NCBI GenBank assembly: GCA_024663395.1
Contig: JANFAH010000023.1
Span: 248,001 to 312,000 of the forward strand
Reading direction: 5' to 3'
Length of the DNA: 64,000 nt
Source: Pisolithus tinctorius
Lineage: Eukaryota; Basidiomycota; Agaricomycetes; Boletales; Pisolithaceae
The notes under the pieces were generated by a model. The model was not told the origin of the DNA. It was given only the letters and a program-made list of their open reading frames with translations, and did not search any database. Position numbers and translations under genes: made by a program. Below are positions 21,521 through 32,456 of this stretch, in pieces; the first letter of the stretch is position 1; every line of letters starts with the position of its first letter.

Positions 21521-22345
21521 GTATATTCTGCCTCACACTTGTGCAAGTCACTTCATCATGGCTAGGTCCTGCTCTAGAGCCCCTACCCATGACCTTGACC
21601 CTTGGCACTCTGCACACCCCCAGGTTGCATTACCCCTGACACTATGTCCTTAGTGGTCAAAACTTAATGCATCCATTCCCTCACTCCTGACCCCTGCCTG
21701 CCACTCATTTCTTCCTGACTCCAGACCAGCCATTTCAACCCCTGAGTCAGACTCATCATCCAGACTCACCACCAACCTGGGTTCTTGCCTGAGCCCACTT
21801 CCAGGTCGGGGTTACCCTCTGGACTTGCCCCTGAGCTGGCCTCAACAACCAGACTCACTTCTGTTGGCTCCCCCAAGCTACTTCTGACCCCTGGCTGGTC
21901 ACTTCAGTCTTCATCCTCAGTCCTTACCTCAGTCATCCCAGCACTCTATCCCAGCAGTTTCTGGGTCCAGTTCTACTGTACTGGATACTGGGATCTTGTC
22001 ACTCATTTGACCTCCTGACCCCCTGATATTGGTCTCCAGACCTCTGTGCACCTCTGGTGCCGCCCCAGGCCTGGACTTGGCCAGTCCTGGTCCTCAACAC
22101 CTTTCCTGTTCCCTGTCAGCACTCAGTTTCAGTGGTTTTTGGGTCCAGTCTCCACCCTTGGCCTTTGCTACACTGGACTTGTCTGAAGCTGCTTTGCCAC
22201 TTTTCTCAGCCTCCTGCTCTTCATTACTGGCCATCCTGGCCCCAGTCTGGTTCAGCCACCTCACCTGGACTTGTCTAGACCTGTTACTAGGTCTTGGATC
22301 AGTCCTGGCTTTCCTCAGACCCTCCTGTTCCTCACAGACCCCTCC
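21521..22345 (+). other. D1 internal leader and gag start, decayed
   Basis: Follows D1 with a leader like that of E (GTATATTCTGCCTCACACTT) and a possible gag start ATGGCTAGG near 21557, then Pro/Ser-rich sequence with stops. No capsid motif is recognised. It is cut at about 22345 by C4. Confidence 0.45.
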
Positions 22346-23398
22346 ATGGGGGGAGTGCAGCCTGTGACAAACAAGGCACAAATGCTTGGTAAGTAATGAG
22401 TAAGGACTGAGTAATCATGATGAGTAAGCAAGAAATGAAAAGTAAGCAAGCAAAGAAGATTGGTAAGTATTGGCAATGAACAAGTCAAGGACAGTCAAAA
22501 TATCACAGAATGAGTCAAATGGAGTCGGAAACTGAGTAAGTGCGCTGATATCACATTAGGGGGTGGTGATGCGAGTCGGATCTCGGCGGAGACATCTCTA
22601 GATCCAAAGATGGCATGACAGATGGGTGGTGTTTCCAGATAGGGAAGTATTAATTCCAGAATTGAAGGGCATGAGTCAGGTGTCAAAGGGGCTAGGGCAT
22701 TGGGGGTCTGTGGGGCAATGGGAGCATAAGTGATCACATCTCCCACCCTTTCATCCTCTCAGTGAAGTTAACAAAAGCTTCATGAATGGGGCTCTGGTGG
22801 GGGGGGAGGAGAAGGGGGGACATCTTTTGCTGGATCTTGCAGTAAGAAGGCAAGATGCATGTCACACTCATCATGGATGTGATCAGGGAGGCTGGAGAAC
22901 AGTAGACTATGCTGCAGCTGTTGCAATGTGGGAAGAATGATGGATGAGATTGGAATAAAGACAGTGCAGGGAGCAGGAAGGAATGATCCATATGCTTCAT
23001 CAAGAGGGGAGACTGAAATGACCACATAAGACCTTTCTAACTGAGTGACAGACCTGAGGTGACCAAAAAATGTCCTTCCGGAAGTCATACTGACAAGGAG
23101 AACACACTGACCAAGCTGCATGGGACAAGATGGGGCTGACAATGATGGGATGAACCAGGGGGCTTCAGGACAGAAGCTGGTGGGAATGCCTAGCAGATAT
23201 ATGTAGCCACTGTCTCTGGCAAATGAGACAAGCAAGACAATCGATGAAGAGGTGGCCATGATAGCAAAATGAGCATCTGATGGATGGAGTGCTCTAGAAA
23301 TGCATAGAGTGCAAGGATCCTCTCCAAATTTGGAAGGCAGAATCACATGGCTGAGCACTTTAAGCAAGTGTGAGAGCAGAGTCAATATCTTTGGAAAC
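22346..23398 (-). mobile_element. C4, C-family LTR, left part
   Basis: Minus-oriented C LTR missing its R/U5 end; it starts just upstream of the TATA region. It is interrupted at 23398 by D2 and resumes at 26155-26414. The 5-bp duplication gaaac (23394-23398 and 26155-26159) marks the D2 insertion. Confidence 0.75.
22780..23259 (-). CDS. U3 ORF in C4
   Basis: Intact copy of the LTR-encoded ORF, from MATSSSIVLLVSFARDSGY to VPPSPPPPPEPHS. An 11-base deletion just before the ATG fuses it in frame with the upstream block (open to 23385). Many replacements correspond to CpG decay (Arg to Cys, His or Gln), but no stop has arisen. Confidence 0.5.
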   Translation of the reverse strand: MATSSSIVLLVSFARDSGYIYLLGIPTSFCPEAPWFIPSLSAPSCPMQLGQCVLLVSMTSGRTFFGHLRSVTQLERSYVVISVSPLDEAYGSFLPAPCTVFIPISSIILPTLQQLQHSLLFSSLPDHIHDECDMHLAFLLQDPAKDVPPSPPPPPEPHS

Positions 23399-23502
23399 TG
23401 TCAAGTATGGGTTTACCCTCAGGTGACCAGGCTTCAAGACCAGGTGACAGGGGCTAGTCCAGGTGGCCAGAGTCAAGGCTGGGAGACAGGGGTTAAGTCC
23501 AG

Positions 23503-25366
23503 TGTCACACACCAAAGGTGTTGTGGACATGGTTACAGCTGACTCTGCCTAACTTGTTGATGAGTTGCGCACAATGCCCAAGCATGTAGATGAAGACTAA
23601 AGGCCTCATGTGTAGAAATGCTGTCAGACATTAACAGTCATCCTTTGCACAAGAACGAGTCATCAGTGCTAAAGAGAAAAGAGGAAGTGGGTTAAGTGCA
23701 CATTAAAAGTTTTTAGCGCCTGTGAACAGCATTCCAGTTTTTGTCATATCTCCACCATTTCCAAAGATATCGACTCTGTTCCCACACTCGCTTAAAGTGC
23801 TCAGCCCCACGATTCTTCCTTCCAAATTTGGAGAGGATCCTCACACCCTGCGCATTTCTACAGCACTCCATCCATCAGATGCTCATATCGCTAAGTCCAT
23901 CAATCATGGCCACCTCTTCATCGGTCATCTCGCTTGTCTCATTTGCCAGAGACAGTGGCTACATATATCTGCCAGGCATTCCCACCAGCTTCTGTCCTGA
24001 AGCCCCCTGGTTCATCCCATCATTGTCAGCCCTGTCTTGTCCTATGCAGCTTGGTCAGCATGTTCTCCTTGTCAGTATGACTTCCAGAAGGACATTCTTT
24101 GGTTGCCTCAGGTCTGTCACTCAGTTAGAAAGGTCTTATGTGGTCGTTTCAGTCTCCCTGGTTGATGAAGCATATGGATCGTTCCTCCCTGCTCCCTGCA
24201 CTGTCTTTATTCCAGTCTCGTCCATCATTCTTCCTGCATTGTGACAGCTGCAGTATAATCTACTGTCCTCCAGCCTCCCTGATTGCATTCATGATGAGTA
24301 TGACATGCATCTTGCCTTCTTACTGCAAGATCCAGCAGAAGATGTCCCCCCTTCTCCTCCTCCTCCATCAGAGCCCCGTTCATGAAGTTTTTGTTAACTT
24401 CACTGAGAGGATGGAAGGGTGGGAGATGCGATCACATATGCTCTCATTGCCCCACAGACCCCCAACGCCCTAGCCCCCTTTGACACCTGACTCATGCCCT
24501 TCAATTCTGGAATTAATACTTCCCTATCTGGAAACACCATCCATCTGTCATGCTGTCTTTGGATCTAGAGATGTCTCCGCCGAGATCTAACTTGCATCGC
24601 CACCCCCTAATGTGATATCAGTGCGCTTACTCGGTTTCTGATTCTATTTGACTCATTTTGTGATATTTTGACTATCCTTGACTCGTTCATTGCCAATACT
24701 TACCAATCTTCTTTGCTTGCTTACTTTTCATTTCTCACTTACTCATCATGATTACTCAGTCCTTACTCATTACTTACCAAGTGTTTGTGCCTTGTTTGTC
24801 ACAAGCTGTGCTCCCCCCATAGTATATAAACCCCCATGTACTTAGCTACCAAAAAGAAGCAATCAGAAGCCATTCACTCAGCAGTCAGTCAGTTCTTCAG
24901 TGCATAACTCATTGTTGACAGTTGAGGCTCATTCGGAAGAGTCTATCTGTCTCCATTCATATCATTGGTAGTTGAGGCTCCACAAAGGGGTCTATCTGCC
25001 TCCATCCATCATCTGCAGTCTTATCCACACTTAGTCAGCACTCTTGCTTAGTCATCCATCCAACTCCTGTGTAACTCGTCATCAACTTGTGCCAGAAGCA
25101 CGTCTTATCAAAGTCCATCATCCCAAGTCCTTTCAGCTGAACACCCCTGCTCTGTTCAGCATCCCCTTCTCAATCAGCATTCTTTCATCCTCTCCTGTGT
25201 AACTTGTCAACGACTTGCACCAGGAGCCCTCTACTTGAAGTCCCCCCCACACATTCAGGTTTCTCTGCACTCCAGGTTCTGCAGAGGCAAACCACCACTC
25301 ACACTTTATTTGTCTTTGGTGTTGGATTTGTTTGGTTTATACCAGCAGTCCACACTTTGACTCACA
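23503..25366 (+). mobile_element. C2, C-family solo LTR (1864 bp)
   Basis: TGTCACACACC...TTTGACTCACA flanked by the 4-bp duplication ccag (23499-23502 and 25367-25370). Contains TATATAA near 24822 and the U3 ORF. Inserted in D2. Confidence 0.85.
23906..24385 (+). pseudogene. U3 ORF in C2 (one TGA)
   Basis: Copy of the LTR ORF from MATSSSVISLVSFARDSGY to TGA 24383-24385. A premature TGA at 24242-24244 replaces CAA (B copy) or CGA (C3 copy). Confidence 0.6.
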
Positions 25367-26154
25367 CCAGTTGGACCAGAGTTAAGGCCAGAGGTTAGGG
25401 GTTAAGTCTGGAGGACTGGACTTAAGGCTGGGAGTGCAGGAACAAGACCAGTAGCATGGGAAACTGACTGGTCTTGGGGTGCACAGGGGGAAGCCAGTCC
25501 AGGGTTGGATCTACCTCCCTTGGTCTCAGCTTATGTGCTGTACCCTTATGCAAGCTGGGGAGAGGTCCAGGACAGGGGCCAAGGATAGCTTAAGGCTCAG
25601 CCTTAGCTATAGAGTAGTCTCAGAGAGTAGTACAGAGCTGAGGGTAATACTTAGTTGATATTCTGATTGGAGTGCTACAAAGTATGTACAGGGGTTAAAT
25701 ACATGAGGCTGGTCCAGAGTAATGAACATGATGCCAGACTTGTTGATAAGCTATTAGAAAGATGATTAGCAAGGTAGGACAGCCACAGAGGCTGTGCTGA
25801 GACTAATAGTCAAAGTCCAGGCAACTGGCATACCAGAGTCATACACAGGTTTTGTACAGTAAGACAAAAGGACTAGACTAAATATAGTGCAAACAAAGGA
25901 AAACAGACTGCAGTTATGTCTGGGTGACCTGGACATGGACCTGAGAGGACTGGGGTGGAGCAGTGCAAGGCCGGGAGGCTGGAATGGACCGGAGATAGGG
26001 GTAAAAGGCCAGACTTGAGTTATCTAGACCAGAGTTGGGTCTCCTAGGGCCAGGACTGGGTTTTCTAGGCCAGACTAGGACTGGAGTGGACCAGAGTTAG
26101 GGGCTAGGGGTCTGGACTGGACTGGGATTGAGTCCAAGAGTCATGGATATGACA

Positions 26155-26414
26155 GAAACAGTGGAGATATGACAAAAACCAGAATGCTGTACATGGGTGC
26201 TAAAAACTTTTAATGTGCACTTAACTCACTTCCTCTTTTCTCTTGAGCATTGACAACTCATTCTTGTGTGAAGGATGACTGTTAACATCCAGCAGTCTTT
26301 CTACACATGAGGCCTTTGGTCTTCATCTGCATGGCATGGGCATTGTGTGCAACCCATTGACAAGTTAGGCAGAGTCACCTGTAACCATGTCCACAACACC
26401 TTTGGTGTGCGACA
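26155..26414 (-). mobile_element. C4, right part (LTR 5' end)
   Basis: Continues the C4 LTR after D2 and ends TTTGGTGTGCGACA at 26414. It lies inside the 3' LTR of element I. Confidence 0.75.
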
Positions 26415-26486
26415 ACATGATGAGGCATGTGATGCATGTGACCACAAGAAGTCAAAAAAGGAAAGACCCCTGATGTGGGCATAACA
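26415..26486 (-). repeat. Element I 3' LTR start and polypurine tract
   Basis: Minus strand reads TAGAGGGGGGGTGA followed by TGTTATGCCCACATC, a polypurine tract and LTR start resembling those of H (AAGGGGGTAA then TGTTACG). The rest of the LTR is cut by C4. Confidence 0.55.
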
Positions 26487-26557
26487 TCACCCCCCCTCTA
26501 AGGTCCTCAGACCCTTGAGGACAAAGTGTGTGCATTTGCAGGGCAGGCAGATAGGGG

Positions 26558-29500
26558 TCAACAAGTAGTGTATGTGTGGGAGTGAGTTTGAGCAGTGATG
26601 GGCAATGGAGGCAATGGAGACAGCAGTTCCTTGAGGGCTGGAGTATACTTGGAGACATGCCTGTTATGGCAGGACCAATGCCCCAGGTAGTGGCATTGAA
26701 AGCAAGTGTGGGGGCAGAGTGGGTGTCCCTCAGGCACTAGGGACTGTCCTCCAATGTTGAACCAAAGTTGATCAAGAGGGATGGGGATGAAGGGAGCCAC
26801 AGGAAGAGGGTCAGAGGCATGGATGGCATTGTGATAGTGTTTGTGCATTCTGGCCCACAACACATCCTGTAGTAAAACCTCCCAGGTGGAATTGTGAGTC
26901 CCAGTACCAAGCTGTGCACCAACCTCTTTAAACAAAGTCGCTCCATCCATAAAATGAAGTCCCACCACATTCCACTCTGCTTCTTTCTGCTTCTCTTCCT
27001 CCTGATCCACTTCAACCATGGGGGTTTCATCTTGTTTGGGTTTAATGTGATCAAGAATTTGAGAAGCAGGTGGCATGAGGAACTCTCCAAGCTGCTGATC
27101 AAGAAGGTGATGGTAGGCCCCACCAGTTACTGCTTCTAAAACATCTGAGTAGCCATACTCCAACATATTGACCATGATTACCTCTGACAGGGGTGTGGTA
27201 CTGCTAAGCTTTCAGGTGCATATCTTGCTGATGCATTGACCAACCATGTCTGATGCTCTGTAGACTTCAGACAGCAACCCAAAATACTTAACTTGTTCTG
27301 GTGAGCACCCATCAATGTTGTCCCCTTCATGGAAGACATCAAGTGCCCTAACAATGTCCAGGTAGTCACTTGCTGCAATTGGTAGTCATGGCTCATCATC
27401 CCTGGCAGTGGCAACTGTTGTGAGGAGGTCAAGGGCAGTGTGATGGGCGCTGTCAGAGTAGGTTGCAAAGGCAGTGCAAAGGTGGGGAGACTGGGAGCAT
27501 GGGTGGTACTGGCTTCAGTTCCTCATTGACTGGTGTCATCATGAGTTGTCTCTTTACCCTTACCCTTTCCCTGCTGGTTACTGTCCCTTCCTTGAGGGAC
27601 TCTGGCCTTGGGGGCAGGGACACAGCAGACTGAGAAGCCCTGGTGTGGATGCAGTCATAGAGGGCAGGCAACAGGGGGCAAGGGTACCCAGAGTTGCAAG
27701 ACTGGGGACAAGGGTCCAAGTCAGGAACACTGGTGGTGGTTGATGGGGGAGGGGATGATGTATTGATGGTGATGGGGGGCATGAGTAGCTCAGGCCAGTC
27801 ACTTGTGGGGTCATAAATGGATTCACAGGGGAGGTCAGCATAGTCATTTTCAGTGTTGACTGAGTGGGGAGAGTCCATTTAACTTCTGAGGTGATGAGTG
27901 AGCTTGTACTGGTTGAGTGCTCCTGAAGCATGGTCTTTTATATGTTCTTTGGGCTCCCAAGTATTTGACAAGTGTGGGAACCCTTTCCACTTGACTAGGT
28001 ACTTGCATTGCCCTCAACAACCATCAGTTTTGTGATTTATTATTGACTTGACCTCCCATTCAATTTCATCATCCACTAACTTGGGTAAAGGGGCTGCAGG
28101 TGCAGCACCATAAGTACCATTTTCAGTGAATGGAAAGATGTGGGAGGCATGAAACACTGGGTGGACCTTCCAACTTGAGGGTAATTCAAGCTGGAAGGTG
28201 ACCAGTGACATGACCTGAGCCACTTTGAAGGGTCCAAGACATCAGGGCACAATCTTGTTGCACTGGTTTTTGATCCTAAGATGCCCTATGTCAAGGAGTA
28301 CTTGATCTCTGACTTTCAGCAGTACATAGGAACCTTTGCTGTGGGAACACATCAACTCCTGTGCTTTCTTGTGAGCAAGGATTGCAACATCTTGTTTTGA
28401 CACAAGTCTCTCCAGCCTCTTGTCCACCAAAGGGACAGTGGTGAGTCATTTTTCAGGATAGGGTGAGGGGTCATAGCCAAGGATAAGAGAGAAGGGGGTC
28501 ATCTTGTGTGCAGAATGTATCTGGGAATTATGAGTGAACTTGGCCAAAGGAAACTTGGTGGACCAGGAATTAGGAGCCTCTGTGCAATATAACCATAAGT
28601 ACCCTTCCACCTCTTGGTTTACCCATTCACTTTCTCCATCAGTTTGAGGGTGGTATCCCATCAAAAGTCTAGGGGTAACCCCTATTGCCTTGTATAACTC
28701 CTTTGTGAAGGATGATGCAAACTGGGGCCCCTGATCCAAGATTACCAATTCCAGGATACCAAAACAGGAATAGATGAATTGATGGAAGAGTTAGGCAATG
28801 CTGATGGAATCAATTGTTTTATGGCAAGGAACAAACAGGGCAGCCTTAGTGAGACCCTGATCGACAACTGTGAGAATAGAGTTGTATTTTTGTTCTCCTG
28901 AGATGGGGAGATCTGTGATGAGATCCATAGATATTTGTTGGAATGGGAACATGGTTTTAGGGGTTGTATGGGGGACAACTGGGGGAGTTGGAGTGTGTGT
29001 GATGACCTTGGTAGTTTGACAGAGGGGGCACCCTGCAACATAAGCTTTAATATCTTTTCCCATACCTTCCCACCAAACTTCCTTGCACATTTTGGTGAAC
29101 ATGGCCTTTTGTCCAGGGTGACTGGTGGACTCATGATCATGGTAGGAGTGCATGCAGTGTTTCTGGTCATTTGGGGGAATGTACAACCATGTAGTTCCAA
29201 ACCATTTTGTTCTGTCTTGTTCAATTGTGATGTTGTCCTTGGGTTCTGGTCCTGTAGAGTCCTTTGGCATGTGGTTCTTGACCCACTCATACAGTTCTGT
29301 GGAAATCATGTAAACTCCCTGAGCCCCTTTGTCAGTATTCCTCAATGGGCAGGTGTCAGGCAGCCTATTCTCCATTGATTTTTCCTCAGATGGGCAAGAA
29401 TACGGCTTTGAGTTTTGTTGGCTGCAATTTATTTTGGCTGGGAGACATCTGACACATACTAGATGGTTAATTTTTTGTTGTTTTTGTATTTTTGTGAGGG

Positions 29501-29796
29501 AAAAGGTCAGTGAAACAAGATGAATTTGGGAATCCACCCCCTCCAAAAGCCAAAGGTTCACCAGGAGGACCATGGCAACAGGGGTGGGCTCCTCAAGCAT
29601 CCCCTTATGGGACAGAGTGTCAGCAGGGACCTGTAAGTGACCTGCCTGCCAAGAAAAATGAATAGGATATGATTGGATTGTGGCCACCCACCAGGCCTGC
29701 CACAGAGTTAACTGCTGCAGCTCCCAGTAGTATTCTAGGTTCTTGTGATCTGTGAAAATGACTGTCAGTTTGACCAGGGAAAGAAGGTATGGGCAG
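26558..29796 (-). pseudogene. Element I pol: RNase H end, integrase, chromodomain, C-terminal extension
   Basis: Minus strand, decayed. The RNase H end [13 protein letters not shown] is followed by integrase with HHCC (HDHESTSHPGQ...CPLC), catalytic SMDLITDLP, LDQGPQFASSF and GESEWVNQEVEGYL, then WKVHPVFHASHIFPF and a chromodomain ([27 protein letters not shown]). A ~450-residue extension after the chromodomain ends with a knuckle-like CFQCHYLGHWSCH near 26690. Several TGA replace expected CGA, and at least one TAA is also present. A2 interrupts it at 29797; the upstream RNase H part is at 41804-41949. Confidence 0.75.
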
Positions 29797-30258
29797 TGTA
29801 GGGAACAAGTTCAGGTCCCCTAGGAGAAATTGTCTTGGTCAGGAGTTTAGGGGTCAGGGGACTTGTTTTGTTTTCTTGCTTTTGTTCTTGTGTTTGTACC
29901 ACTGGACTTAGTGGCAAGCAGCTGCATTGCTGGCTAAGCACACATGCTGTGTTCATGTGAGTTCAGTTTACCATAGAAGCAGTACATGTCACAGGCCCTC
30001 AGTAGTAGGGTGATTTCATCTCGCAATTCAGCGAGTTTTTGAGGTTAGAATTGTTACTTTGGGGAGTACCCAAAGGGCCAGGAGGACTGGTGAGAGTTAT
30101 TAGACAGACAGAGCTAAGTCTGCATTTCTAGTTCGCATTTTTACATTTTACTACTTCTTCTTTTCTCAAAACAGGACCTCCCTTTTGGGTCGAGCAATAA
30201 ACTCACCCATTACTGACTAATTACCATTTCTAGGTTCCTTCTATTACCAATTCCTACA
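29797..30258 (+). repeat. 5' LTR of A2
   Basis: TGTAGGGAACAAG...AATTCCTACA, 462 bp. It equals the 3' LTR except for a few changes. One pair, AACAAG here versus AATGAG in the 3' LTR, is explained by decay of an ancestral AACGAG (still present in A1) on opposite strands. Confidence 0.9.
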
Positions 30259-30260
30259 TC

Positions 30261-30279
30261 TGGAGCCCACTGTCAGGGG
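30261..30279 (+). other. A2 primer-binding site (decayed)
   Basis: TGGAGCCCACTGTCAGGGG, two bases after the 5' LTR. It matches the A1/F site with changes at the CpG positions. Confidence 0.55.
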
Positions 30280-30438
30280 GGTTCTGTTCATTTTGGGGAA
30301 AGAAGCCACCACTTTATCACTGCATGAAAGCTTTTCTGGATTGGGCTTGGACAAGCTAAGTGTTCAGAATTTCTATTCTAGCTACAGTCTACACTCAGGA
30401 AATTTGGAAAATTTTCAGAGCTATTTTTCAAGCAGCAA

Positions 30439-32456
30439 ATGTTGAGCAAGTATCTAAGTTGAAGATCCCTCAAGCCAAGAAGCAAGTCCAAAGGAAAGTT
30501 AATAGTTGAATTTTTGCAAAGAAGCCATGAGAATGCGCTGAGAGAGCTCGAGGGAATGCCACCGAGGCATTTGAGGGATGCACCATGGTTCTCAGGGTAT
30601 GCATCTGACCTTTTTAGGTATTTTGAAGAGGTTCAAAGTCTTTGTGAGTGCAAGAATTGCTTTGATGACCAAGAATGGGCAAGATGGGTTTGCTGGTATG
30701 CAAGCGGCAAAGTCTCAGACTCATGGTATGAATTCATTGAAGATCAGCTGAGTTGGCCCAAATTTGTGGTGGCCATTGTGCATTTGTATCCAGGGTCCTG
30801 GAAATTGGATAAACAGCATTCAAGAGATGACCTTTATAGCCTTGTTGACAGTCGAGCAAGAAGAGAGATTTGTACACAGGAGGAACTAACAAATTACAGG
30901 CTTTATTTTCTTGACCTATCAACATATCTACAGGTTTCACAGCAACTTGAGGCTGACAAGCTTGAAGACCTTTATCTACAGGGTTTCAACAAAGAATTCC
31001 AGTGCAACATTGTGTGGAAAATGCGATGCAATGATCAACAGCAACATTCTGACAGCCCATGGCCCATGGATCAAGTAACAATTGTGGCTACAAGACTACT
31101 ACAGATGGGATTTCGCTTGGAGTGAGCATGGACAAGCCCAGAACATTACATTCAACCATGAAGTGACCCAGAATCAAGTTCAGACAAGCAACAACTGCCT
31201 ATGAAGTCTTTTCCAAGTTTGTTGATGCACAGCTCACTGACAACTGATGTACAGGAACTATGGAATTACTGGAATGCACACAGCACAAGCAAATACCAAT
31301 GTTAGTGTCAGTGAGTCACACACAGCCACCAAGCTCACCCAAGAAGACAAAGAGCGAAGACCCAAGCCCAGGCAGGCTCATTGAAGCAGCAGCAACAGCC
31401 TATTTTGAGACAAAGGAGTTTTCTTTGAGTATGAACAAACTACTGACTACAGAATTCCAGGAAGCAGCAAAGCTCAAGTGAGTTGAACCAGTGGTAGTGG
31501 AAGATCCACTCACAACAAAAGTCCCATTCAAATTCGAGGCAAATTACAACACCCAAAGGGGTTTTTTGTTTTGTTCATATCAAGTTTCTCTGATGGCTAC
31601 TGGTGTGTCACTACAGGAGTCCTACCTAAGAGGTCAAGGCGACAAAAAAAGCAGCCTTGGAGTTCCTGCAGTCAGCAGATATACACATCAGTTAACCAAT
31701 GACCTATTCATGTCAAAGATTCCACTCAAATTCAAAGCAGAAAGGCTCGAAGAACATGCGAAACCTGCAAGAGTTGAAGTCAAAGAGCTTGAAACACTTG
31801 CAGGCAGTCTCGAAGCGGAAAGGTTGGTGTGTGATGAGGCCATTGACTCACACAGAGCGCTGCAGTGCATAAGTCATTCTGAGACAAAGGTTATTGCAAG
31901 AAGGATCAAGATTGAGGAGCCATCGAGGCTCATCACACAAAGGAAGCCACTGGAAGAGTCTTTACAGGTCAAAATGTTGAGGCACACAGCGAGGATAGAT
32001 GCCCTCACACTCGAAATATTCCACAGCTGCACAGTGTCAGCAATATATATTTTATTCAAGGATTCATCGAGCAAATCGACACATGCACTCGATGTTGGGA
32101 CTTGTACAGAAAGTCCAGCAGTGTTGACTAAGCAGAGTCACATGACTGCTCTGTGTGTTGTGGCCATGCACACTCAAGTACTACATACCAATGAGACTAG
32201 TGCTACAGGACAACTATGCAAGAGCATGGCGATTGAAGGATATGAAGAATGGGGCAAACAATGTACCACATGGGAACTACTGCAGTTACAAGTGATGGTG
32301 ACAGCAGCAAAGGTGACAATGGCAGTGACTCGAGTGACAGCGATGATGACAACAACAACTTTACTTAGTGCAGATCAATGGCTGGGCAAGATAGGAAGGG
32401 CAGTGCTATGGAAACAGGGCACGATGAGCACAGGGTCTGAGCTCAACAGCTCAAAG
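30439..32456 (+). pseudogene. A2 gag-like gene leading into the exon array
   Basis: Homologue of the A1 gag: DLFRYFEEVQSLCECKNCFD, WVCWYASGKVSDSWYEF, LYSLVDSRARREICTQEE. Start ATG is 30439. TGA codons at about 30460, 31123, 31165 and 31479 correspond to arginines or CGA sites in A1 or expected from it. A one-base change near 31255 shifts the frame. The C-terminal part (31491-32456) is one open frame with RGFLFCSYQVSLMATGVSL, THQLTNDLFMSKIPL and AIYILFKDSS, paralleled in A1. The frame reaches SELNSSK exactly at the GTCAGT of the first intron-like module in phase 0. No zinc knuckle is seen. Confidence 0.75.

Larger units (their letters stand above)
23399..26154 (-). mobile_element. D2, solo chromoviral LTR holding C2
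   Basis: Minus copy of the D LTR: TGTCAAGTATGGG at 23399 and ATGGATATGACA ending at 26154, with a perfect 5-bp target duplication gaaac. The C2 LTR (23503-25366) is nested inside. It lies in the C4 LTR. Confidence 0.8.
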
